Below are positions 1-5,648 of a stretch of 6,933 bases of DNA, piece by piece (the first letter of the stretch is position 1; every line of letters starts with the position of its first letter). The position numbers and the translations under genes are program-made. The stretch is from an uncultured Lachnospiraceae bacterium (GTDB taxonomy: Bacteria > Bacillota > Clostridia > Lachnospirales > Lachnospiraceae), in the NCBI GenBank assembly GCA_902803245.1, contig CADCPJ010000307.1:1-6933 (forward strand), in the 5' to 3' direction. The notes below the pieces were generated by a model, which was not told the origin of the DNA, searched no databases, and saw nothing but the letters and a program-made list of their open reading frames with translations.

Positions 1-47
1 CCGAAAGATCTGTAAGAGATCGTTTTCGTTCTTTGGAGGCTGAACGG

Positions 48-62
48 TTTCTGTGACAGAAA
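48..62. repeat. 15-bp perfect inverted repeat, possible protein-binding site
   Basis: The sequence TTTCTGTGACAGAAA has two perfectly complementary 7-base arms around a single central G. It lies about 110 bp upstream of the regulator promoter, in a stretch where I see no gene. Arms this short with a 1-base centre cannot form an RNA hairpin, so if functional it would be a DNA operator. It does not resemble the AAACGTTT core of the LacI-type operator further down, so another regulator, or an upstream gene outside the window, may be the target. The whole stretch 1-168 otherwise holds no supported feature. Confidence 0.35.
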
Positions 63-168
63 GACATGGGGCGCATGGAAGATGGGGGTGCTCCGGTAAA
101 TCTGCACAAAAACTGCATATTCGATATATACAAATGAGAAAAATGATGTGCAGTATCCCTTAATTGCC

Positions 169-197
169 TTGAAAAACATACAAAAATAGTATATAAA
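169..197 (+). promoter_or_regulatory. Sigma-A type promoter of the LacI-family regulator
   Basis: A -35 box TTGAAA (169-174; 5 of 6 consensus) and a -10 box TATAAA (192-197; 5 of 6) are separated by exactly 17 bp, in a strongly AT-rich stretch. Transcription would start near 204. That is inside or after the GTG at 202, so this promoter argues against the longest reading of the regulator gene and for the ATG at 256. Confidence 0.75.
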
Positions 198-204
198 TAG
201 AGTG

Positions 205-218
205 CGAAAACGTTTGAG
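205..218. promoter_or_regulatory. Probable LacI-family operator (autoregulation)
   Basis: The sequence cgaaaacgtttgag has a perfect 8-bp palindromic core AAACGTTT (208-215) centred on CG, with imperfect flanks. LacI/CcpA/PurR-type proteins bind such CG-centred palindromes; the hinge-helix leucine inserts at the central CpG. The adjacent regulator has that leucine in an ARALKT hinge. The site covers the predicted transcription start, where a bound repressor would block initiation. Inference: the regulator represses its own gene. Confidence 0.6.
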
Positions 219-255
219 TAGCCGGATCAGTATAGGAACAGGGGGTGTGAGCCGG

Positions 256-1284
256 ATGGTATCCATGAAAGATATTTCAGCCAGATGCGGCGTGTCCGTG
301 GCGACGGTCAGCAAAGCCTTGAACGATCACAGCGATATTTCGGATGCGACGAAGCGCCTTGTGAGAAACTGCGCCGAGGAGATGGGATATTTCCCGAATT
401 CCTCCGCCAGAGCCCTGAAGACGAACCGGACATTCAACCTCGGCGTTCTCTTTGTCGACAGAGCGAGAAACGGCCTGACTCACGATTACTTCGCAAGGGT
501 TTTAGACAGCTTTAAGGTGGCTGCCGAGTCCAAAGGCTATGATCTGACTTTCATCAACTGTGACAAGAGCACACAGAGGATGACCTATCTGGAGCACAGC
601 CGCTACCGCGGCGTGGACGGAGTGGTCATCGCCCATGTGGATTTCGACCAGGATGAGGTGTCCGAGCTGATCCGGAGCGAGATCCCGGTGGTGACAATCG
701 ATCACAGCTTTGACAACAAGCCCTCCGTCGTTTCGGACAACATCCGGGGAATGAAGGACCTCGTCGAGTACATCGCGGGACGGGGACACAGGAAGATTGC
801 CTATATCAACGGGGGAGACAAAGCCACGTCGTCGGTGACAAGGAACCGCATCGGGAGCTTCTACAGGACGATGACGGAGCTCGGACTCGAGACGCCGGAG
901 GAGTACATTGAGGATGCGGACTACCGCAACCCGCTTGCCACTTACAGCGCGGCCATGAGGCTGCTCGCGCTTCCCGACCCGCCTACCTGCATCCTGTGTC
1001 CGGATGACCTGTCGGCCATAGGGTGCATCAACGCCATCCGGGAGATGAACCTTGAGATTCCGAAGGACATCTCCATCGCGGGCTACGACGGAATCGATAT
1101 TGCAAAATACCTGGAGCCGAAGATCTGCACGATCGAGCAGGACGCGGCCTCCATAGGCAGGAAGGCGGCGGAGAAACTGATCGGCATGATCGAGCATCCG
1201 AAAACAACCCTGATCGAGCGGGTGATCGTAGAGGGAAAGCTCCTGCCGGGCAATTCGGTCGCACAGATCGACTTAAAAAAGTGA
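256..1284 (+). CDS. LacI/GalR-family transcriptional regulator
   Basis: This is a full-length (342 aa) LacI/GalR-family repressor, a cytoplasmic dimeric DNA-binding protein that is usually released from its operator by a sugar or sugar phosphate. The N-terminal helix-turn-helix spans about residues 5-26, with recognition helix VSVATVSKALN (13-23). The hinge helix follows (NSSARALKT, 48-56), and then a periplasmic-binding-protein-like effector domain with SDN near 160-162, CPDD, and GYDG at 276-279. I chose the ATG at 256: AGGGGG (240-245) lies 10 bases before it, the protein then has the usual N-terminus, and the predicted transcription start (about 204) excludes the in-frame GTG at 202, which would add 18 odd residues. 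A CG-centred operator sits at its promoter and a terminator follows, so it is transcribed alone. Its place upstream of galK/galE suggests a galactose or galactoside regulator, but the ligand cannot be read from the sequence. Confidence 0.92.
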   Translation: MVSMKDISARCGVSVATVSKALNDHSDISDATKRLVRNCAEEMGYFPNSSARALKTNRTFNLGVLFVDRARNGLTHDYFARVLDSFKVAAESKGYDLTFINCDKSTQRMTYLEHSRYRGVDGVVIAHVDFDQDEVSELIRSEIPVVTIDHSFDNKPSVVSDNIRGMKDLVEYIAGRGHRKIAYINGGDKATSSVTRNRIGSFYRTMTELGLETPEEYIEDADYRNPLATYSAAMRLLALPDPPTCILCPDDLSAIGCINAIREMNLEIPKDISIAGYDGIDIAKYLEPKICTIEQDAASIGRKAAEKLIGMIEHPKTTLIERVIVEGKLLPGNSVAQIDLKK

Positions 1285-1309
1285 TCGGTATGATCCATAG
1301 TATTTCCTT

Positions 1310-1339
1310 AAAGAGGGCTGCTGGGGGCAGCTCTTTTTT
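1310..1339 (+). terminator. Rho-independent terminator after the LacI-family gene
   Basis: A 12-bp stem (1310-1321 with 1327-1338, including two G-U pairs) closes a 5-base TGGGG loop. Its 3' arm merges into a run of six T (1334-1339). It lies 25 bases after the regulator stop codon, so the regulator forms its own transcription unit. Confidence 0.85.
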
Positions 1340-1348
1340 CAACTCTGC

Positions 1349-1377
1349 TTGCAATATCAGTTCGGGGGCAATACAAT
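1349..1377 (+). promoter_or_regulatory. Promoter of the DUF1846 gene
   Basis: A -35 box TTGCAA (1349-1354) and a -10 box TACAAT (1372-1377; 5 of 6) are separated by 17 bp, directly after the terminator of the preceding gene. Transcription would start near 1384 and leave a leader of about 48 bases. The -10 box overlaps a perfect 8-bp palindrome ACAATTGT (1373-1380), which may be chance. No AAACGTTT-type operator is visible here. Confidence 0.6.
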
Positions 1378-1431
1378 TGTGGCGGAGAATCATTTTGTCA
1401 GCGAATGTTTGGATAATGCGGGAGTGCGGTT

Positions 1432-2916
1432 ATGAAGAATGGCTTTGATAATGACAAGTACCTGAAGATGCAGTCCGAGAAAATCCGAGAGAGGATCGGC
1501 CAGTTTGGCGGAAAGCTTTATCTTGAGTTTGGCGGGAAACTGTTTGACGACTATCACGCATCCAGGGTTCTCCCGGGATTCCATCCTGATTCCAAGATCA
1601 CGATGCTGAAGGAACTCCGGGACCAGGTCGAGGTCGTCATCGCCATCAATGCGGGTGATATCGAAAAGAACAAGGTGCGGGGAGATCTCGGCATCACATA
1701 CGACGCGGACCTTCTCCGCCTCGTGGACGCGTTTCGCGAGGAGGGGCTCATGGTGGGTTCTGTCGTCCTGACCCGGTTCAAGGAGCAGGGTGCTGCCATC
1801 GCTTACGAGAAGAAGCTGAAGACCCTGGGGCTCAGAGTGTACCGTCACTATCCGATCGAGGGATACCCGGCCAATATCCCGCTGATCGTCTCCGACGACG
1901 GCTATGGGAGAAATGACTATATCGAGACGAGCAGGCCCCTCGTCGTCGTGACGGCGCCGGGCCCGGGGAGCGGAAAGATGGCGACGTGCCTCAGCCAGCT
2001 CTATCACGAGAACAAGAGGGGAACACCGGCGGGCTACGCGAAGTTTGAGACCTTCCCGATCTGGAACATCCCCTTAAATCATCCGGTGAATCTCGCCTAC
2101 GAGGCGGCAACGGCGGATCTCGACGACGTCAATATGATCGATCCCTTCCATCTGGATGCCTACGGGGAGACCGTAGTCAACTACAACCGGGACGTGGAAG
2201 TCTTTCCGGTGCTGAACGCGATCTTCGAGAAGATCTACGGCAGCTCTCCGTACAAGTCGCCCACGGACATGGGAGTCAACATGGTCGGCAGATGCATCTT
2301 TGACGACGCAGCGGTGAGGGAGGCGGCCAACCAGGAGATCATCCGAAGATACTATGCTGCGGAGTGTGAGAAGCGGAAGGGCAATGCGGGAGACGGTCCG
2401 GTGAGGAAGATCGATCTGCTCATGAAGAAGGCGGGAATCTCCGTCTCGGACCGCGCGGTGATCGCAGCCGCCAATGTCCGGAGCAACCAGACGGGGGGGC
2501 CGGCTGCCGCCATGCAGATGGAGGACGGGACAATTCTGACGGGAAAGACGTCCGAACTTCTCGGCGCTTCCTCCGCGCTGCTCCTAAATGCCCTGAAATA
2601 CCTGGCGGGCATCGAGGACTCCGTGAAGCTGCTTCCCCCGACATTTATCGAGCCGGTCATGGATATGAAGATTCATGCCCTCGGGGGGGACGAGAACTCC
2701 CTGCTTCATCTCAACGAGATCCTGATTGCGCTGTCGATCGCTGCGGTGAGCGACCCTTCCGCAAAGAGGGCTCTTGACCAGGTCGGAAGACTGAAGGGAC
2801 TCGAAGCCCACTCCTCCGTGATCCTCTCCCAGATCGACGAGGGCGTCTTCAAAAAGCTCGGGGTGAACCTGACGTGCGAACCGAATTACGAGAGCAAGAA
2901 GCTTTTCCACAAATAG
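1432..2916 (+). CDS. DUF1846 (UPF0371) family protein, function unknown
   Basis: This 494-residue protein matches the DUF1846/UPF0371 family in length and in recognisable blocks: an N-terminal KLYLEFGGKLFDDYHASRVL stretch (about residues 28-47) and TAPGPGSGKMATCLSQLYHE at about 174-193. Also present are an NIPLNHPVNLAYEAATADL stretch and an IEPVMDMKIHALGG block nearer the C-terminus. The glycine-rich GPGSGK (177-182) looks like a phosphate-binding loop, but nucleotide binding is my inference. No signal peptide or membrane segment is visible, so it is probably cytosolic. As far as I know the family has solved structures but no assigned reaction. The ATG at 1432 has a modest ribosome site GGGAG (1420-1424) 7 bases upstream. 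It has its own promoter, and no good terminator separates it from galK 188 bp downstream, so read-through into galK-galE is possible. Family assignment is sure; role is not. Confidence 0.9.
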   Translation: MKNGFDNDKYLKMQSEKIRERIGQFGGKLYLEFGGKLFDDYHASRVLPGFHPDSKITMLKELRDQVEVVIAINAGDIEKNKVRGDLGITYDADLLRLVDAFREEGLMVGSVVLTRFKEQGAAIAYEKKLKTLGLRVYRHYPIEGYPANIPLIVSDDGYGRNDYIETSRPLVVVTAPGPGSGKMATCLSQLYHENKRGTPAGYAKFETFPIWNIPLNHPVNLAYEAATADLDDVNMIDPFHLDAYGETVVNYNRDVEVFPVLNAIFEKIYGSSPYKSPTDMGVNMVGRCIFDDAAVREAANQEIIRRYYAAECEKRKGNAGDGPVRKIDLLMKKAGISVSDRAVIAAANVRSNQTGGPAAAMQMEDGTILTGKTSELLGASSALLLNALKYLAGIEDSVKLLPPTFIEPVMDMKIHALGGDENSLLHLNEILIALSIAAVSDPSAKRALDQVGRLKGLEAHSSVILSQIDEGVFKKLGVNLTCEPNYESKKLFHK

Positions 2917-2987
2917 AGAGGAGCTGCAGATAAAGAGGAGCGGACGGCATTTTGCCTTTTATGGGGGATCGTGAGACTTTTCGCGCA

Positions 2988-3020
2988 ACAAATTTGCATG
3001 AGGCTCGTACAAAACTGCAT
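2988..3020. promoter_or_regulatory. Paired 12-bp direct repeats 21 bp apart, possible activator site for galK
   Basis: The sequence acaaatttgcat (2988-2999) recurs as acaaaactgcat (3009-3020), matching at 10 of 12 positions with a repeat distance of exactly 21 bp, two helical turns. AraC-family activators classically bind direct half-sites at this spacing next to or overlapping the -35 box. The second copy ends close to where the galK -35 should be. The block AAAACTGCAT (3011-3020) is also found at 109-118, upstream of the LacI-family gene. No AraC-type regulator is encoded in the window. Two alternatives remain: chance, or an inverted-repeat site, since ACAAA at 3009-3013 and TTTGT at 3025-3029 are complementary. 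Confidence 0.4.
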
Positions 3021-3050
3021 TGTGTTTGTTCCCTGTATAAGGCATAGTAT
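3020..3050 (+). promoter_or_regulatory. Possible weak promoter of galK-galE
   Basis: Possible -10 boxes are TAGTAT (3045-3050) and TATAAG (3036-3041). Neither has a good -35 box at the right distance; TTGTGT (3020-3025) is the nearest and lies 19 bp before TAGTAT. A poor -35 flanked by upstream repeats is typical of an activator-dependent promoter. The exact start site cannot be fixed from the sequence. Confidence 0.35.
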
Positions 3051-3069
3051 TGACATGACGGAGCCTGAA

Positions 3070-3084
3070 GCGGGCGCAGCCCGC
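3070..3084 (+). other. GC-rich leader hairpin just before the galK ribosome site
   Basis: GCGGGC (3070-3075) and GCCCGC (3079-3084) form a perfect 6-bp all-GC stem around the loop GCA. It ends 6 bases before the ribosome-binding sequence GAGGAGG (3091-3097). There is no T run, so it is not a terminator. It may protect the 5' end of the mRNA or influence initiation; this is inference. Confidence 0.4.
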
Positions 3085-3104
3085 ATACACGAGGAGGTAA
3101 AGCT

Positions 3105-4331
3105 ATGGAACGAAAAGACATTCCGGAAGAACTGAAACAAAAGTTCATCGATCTCTACGGCTGCGCGCCGGACGGTCTCTTCTTTGCCCCCGGCCGGGTA
3201 AACCTGATCGGGGAGCACACGGACTACAACGGAGGGCACGTGTTCCCCTGCGCGCTGACAATCGGAACCTATGCCGCCGCAAAGAAGAGGGACGACCGGA
3301 AAGTGCGCTTTGCTTCCGTCAATATCCGCTCTTCCGTCACGGAGATCTCACTCGATGACGGGGAACTCCATCTTGACGGCAGCGGTTCCCTGAAGGAACT
3401 GGGTCTTGGCGCAAACGACTGGACCAACTACCCGAAAGGGGTGATCTGGGCATTTGCAGAGGCCGGAGAGCTTCTTCCGTCGGGCTTCGACATCCTCTAT
3501 TTCGGAAATATCCCTGCCGGCTCCGGCCTGTCCTCTTCCGCCTCTTTGGAAGTGCTCACGGGTCTCGTCTTGAGAGAGCTCTTTGCCCTTAATGACGTGA
3601 AGCAGCAGGATCTGGCGGTACTCGGCCAGAGGGCGGAGAACGTCTATGTCGGCATGAACTGCGGCATCATGGATCAGTTCGCTTCGGCCATGGGCAGGGA
3701 GGAGCATGCGATCTTCCTTGACACGAACACACTGGAGTTTGCTTATGCCCCGCTCGTCCTGTCCGATGCGAAGATCGTCATCACGAACAGCAAGGTCAAG
3801 CACCAGCTCGCTTCCTCCGCTTACAACACCCGCAGGTCCGAGTGCGAGAAGGCCCTTTGGATCCTTCAGAAGGCTGCGGGAGGAGCTGAGAAGATTCCTT
3901 CACTGGGATCTCTCACCCCCCATGAATTCGAGGAGATCAGGGGAGCGATCGAGGATCCTGTGGTGAAAAGGCGCGCAATGCATGCAGTCTGTGAAAATGC
4001 CCGCACGATCCAGGCTGTGGAGTCCCTGAAAGCAGGAGATCTCCGCACTTTCGGAGAACTGATGAACGCCTCGCACGACTCGCTCCAGTATGACTACGAG
4101 GTGAGCTGCCCGGAGATCGATTATCTGGTCGCGGAGGGCCGGAGGATTGACGGAGTCATCGGGACGCGCATCACGGGCGGAGGCTTTGGGGGCTGCACCG
4201 TATCCATCGTGAAGACGGATGCCCTGGAGACATTCCAACAGGTGCTCTCTTCGAAATACATGGAGAAATACGGCCTGGCGGCGGAATTCTATGTAGTTGA
4301 GGCGGGCGCGGGCGCGCACAGGCTCTCCTGA
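3105..4331 (+). CDS. galK: Galactokinase (GHMP kinase family)
   Basis: GalK phosphorylates alpha-D-galactose with ATP to galactose 1-phosphate, the entry step of the Leloir pathway, in the cytosol. The galactokinase signature GRVNLIGEHTDYNGG is at residues 30-44. The GHMP ATP-binding loop is at about 137-149 (PAGSGLSSSASLE), MDQFAS at 189-194, and the third GHMP motif GGGFGG at 358-363. By comparison with known galactokinases, Arg31 and Asp190 are the catalytic residues, and both are present. The 408-residue length is slightly above the usual 380-400 and nothing looks broken. The ATG at 3105 is preceded by a near-perfect ribosome site (GAGGAGG, 7-base spacing), suggesting high translation. 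galE follows after 105 bases without a terminator, so the two are probably co-transcribed. No galT is adjacent. Confidence 0.97.
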   Translation: MERKDIPEELKQKFIDLYGCAPDGLFFAPGRVNLIGEHTDYNGGHVFPCALTIGTYAAAKKRDDRKVRFASVNIRSSVTEISLDDGELHLDGSGSLKELGLGANDWTNYPKGVIWAFAEAGELLPSGFDILYFGNIPAGSGLSSSASLEVLTGLVLRELFALNDVKQQDLAVLGQRAENVYVGMNCGIMDQFASAMGREEHAIFLDTNTLEFAYAPLVLSDAKIVITNSKVKHQLASSAYNTRRSECEKALWILQKAAGGAEKIPSLGSLTPHEFEEIRGAIEDPVVKRRAMHAVCENARTIQAVESLKAGDLRTFGELMNASHDSLQYDYEVSCPEIDYLVAEGRRIDGVIGTRITGGGFGGCTVSIVKTDALETFQQVLSSKYMEKYGLAAEFYVVEAGAGAHRLS

Positions 4332-4436
4332 TAAACATAATGGCAGCTGCTTTGCACCTTGGGCACTTAGGGTGCTTCGCATCCGGAAACAGTAAGTCAG
4401 CGGGAAAACTTGAGCTTGGGGAGGAGAAAAGGCTTT

Positions 4437-5456
4437 ATGAAGATACTGGTGACGGGCGGAACGGGTTTCATCGGAAGTCATACCGCCGTGGAACTGCTTG
4501 GCGCAGGGTACGACGTCGTGATCGCAGACAATCTGTACAACTCAAAGGCCGTGGTGGTGGACCGGATCGAGGAGATTACGGGGAAAAGGCCCGCATTCTA
4601 TAAACTGGATGTGCTCGACAGAGAGGCTCTCACGAAGCTCTTTGATGCCGAGAACATCGATGCGGTGATCCATTTTGCCGGATATAAAGCTGTCGGCGAG
4701 TCCACGAGAAAGCCGATCGAGTATTATCACAACAACATTGAATCAACTCTGACGCTCGCGGATGTGATGCGCGCCCACGGCTGCAAGAAGATTGTGTTTT
4801 CCAGTTCCGCGACGGTCTACGGGGATCCGGCTTTCGTCCCGATCACGGAGGAATGCCCGCTCGGAGAGACGACGAACCCGTACGGCGCGACAAAATCCAT
4901 GCAGGAGCGCATACTGACCGACATCTGGAGGAGCGACAACGAGTGGAAAGTAATGCTGCTCCGCTACTTCAACCCGATCGGCGCCCATGAGAGCGGGAGG
5001 ATCGGCGAGGACCCGAAGGGGATTCCCAATAACCTCCTTCCCTATGTCGCGCAGGTGGCGAGCGGCAAGCTGAAAGAAGTGCACGTCTTCGGCAGCGATT
5101 ACGACACAAAGGACGGAACCGGCATCCGGGATTATATTCACGTGGTTGACCTGGCGGCCGGGCATGTGAAGGCCATCGAGGGCATGGAGAGGCTGGACGG
5201 GGTGAACGTGTTCAACTTGGGAACCGGCATCGGCTACTCGGTGCTCGATATCATCAGGGCATTTGACAAGGCCTGCGGCAGGGAGCTTCCCTATGTGATC
5301 GATCCGAGGCGCCCGGGCGACATCGCCATGTGCTATTCCGATCCGTCGAAGGCTGAAAAACTGCTTCACTGGAAGGCCGAAAGAGGAATCGAGGAGATGT
5401 GCCGCGACGCGTGGAACTGGCAGTCCAAAAACCCGGACGGCTACCTGGAGGCATAA
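4437..5456 (+). CDS. galE: UDP-glucose 4-epimerase, probably also active on UDP-GlcNAc
   Basis: GalE interconverts UDP-galactose and UDP-glucose through a tightly bound NAD+, in the cytosol. The 339-residue protein aligns nearly without gaps to E. coli GalE (338). It has the Rossmann motif GGTGFIGSH (7-15), HFAG (79-82), catalytic Ser124, Tyr149 and Lys153 (YGATK), Asn179, and the UDP-contacting Arg231, Arg292 and Asp295. Position 299 is Cys (codon at 5331), whereas E. coli has Tyr; a small residue there is linked in GALE enzymes to acceptance of UDP-N-acetyl sugars. I chose the ATG at 4437, with AGGAG (4422-4426) 10 bases upstream and the canonical MKILVTGG start. The in-frame TTG at 4410 would add nine residues encoded by the ribosome site itself. 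It is downstream of galK in the same probable transcript and is followed by a terminator. Confidence 0.97.
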   Translation: MKILVTGGTGFIGSHTAVELLGAGYDVVIADNLYNSKAVVVDRIEEITGKRPAFYKLDVLDREALTKLFDAENIDAVIHFAGYKAVGESTRKPIEYYHNNIESTLTLADVMRAHGCKKIVFSSSATVYGDPAFVPITEECPLGETTNPYGATKSMQERILTDIWRSDNEWKVMLLRYFNPIGAHESGRIGEDPKGIPNNLLPYVAQVASGKLKEVHVFGSDYDTKDGTGIRDYIHVVDLAAGHVKAIEGMERLDGVNVFNLGTGIGYSVLDIIRAFDKACGRELPYVIDPRRPGDIAMCYSDPSKAEKLLHWKAERGIEEMCRDAWNWQSKNPDGYLEA

Positions 5457-5514
5457 GCTGCCAACAGGCGGGAGGCAAAGCGCCTTGAGATCTGAATCGC
5501 TGCAAATACAGACA

Positions 5515-5560
5515 GATGCTGCACCTCTGCCTTCATCAGGGTGCGGCATCTTTACGTTTT
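5515..5560 (+). terminator. Rho-independent terminator after galE
   Basis: An 11-bp stem (GATGCTGCACC, 5515-5525, with GGTGCGGCATC, 5540-5550; one G-U pair) encloses a 14-base loop. A T-rich tail, tttacgtttt, follows. It lies about 60 bases after the galE stop and ends the galactose gene cluster before the next promoter. Confidence 0.85.
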
Positions 5561-5577
5561 ATGCGGGAAATCGCGGG

Positions 5578-5606
5578 ATGACGCTGAAATCATTCCATGA
5601 TATGAT
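5578..5606 (+). promoter_or_regulatory. Extended -10 promoter of the GGDEF membrane protein
   Basis: The -10 box TATGAT (5601-5606) is preceded by TGA (5598-5600), giving the extended -10 form TGnTATGAT. A partial -35 ATGACG (5578-5583) lies 17 bp upstream. Transcription would start near 5613, shortly before the ribosome site AAGGAG (5631-5636). It lies directly after the galE terminator, so the next gene is an independent unit. Confidence 0.55.
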
Positions 5607-5648
5607 GGGTTTTAACAAGACGATTGGAAAAAGGAGCAGGAACCTTCC

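Noticed and set aside
7..34. GATCT-gtaag-AGATC hairpin with a T-rich stretch, a possible terminator of an upstream gene
   Set aside because: The stem is only 5 bp and the tail is interrupted by C and G; too weak to call.
3..56. Short open frame entering from the left edge (ERSVRDRFRSLEAERFL then stop), possibly the end of an upstream gene
   Set aside because: Only 17 codons and no recognisable motif; it cannot be told from chance without the left flank.
202..255. Upstream GTG (202) as the start of the LacI-family gene
   Set aside because: It falls at or before the predicted transcription start and adds 18 residues with no family similarity; ATG 256 has a proper ribosome site.
502..1197. Long open frame on the minus strand opposite the LacI-family gene (231 codons)
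   Set aside because: It lies wholly antisense to a recognisable gene and its translation has no family features; long reverse frames are common opposite GC-rich genes.
1401..1413. gcgaatgtttgga in the DUF1846 leader as a second LacI-type operator
   Set aside because: It resembles the 204-218 site only if two central bases are deleted, and it lacks the central CG needed by this family.
1390..2007. Minus-strand open frame opposite the DUF1846 gene (205 codons)
   Set aside because: Antisense to conserved family blocks, no ribosome site or recognisable product.
2930..2962. ATAAAGagg...CCTTTTAT hairpin and the inner GGCA-ttt-TGCC after the DUF1846 gene as a terminator
   Set aside because: The outer stem has a bulge and few GC pairs, the inner one is only 4 bp, and there is no good T run; read-through looks possible.
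4743..5549. Minus-strand open frame of 268 codons opposite galE
   Set aside because: It would start inside the galE terminator and lies antisense to fully conserved galE sequence; composition is that of a shadow frame.
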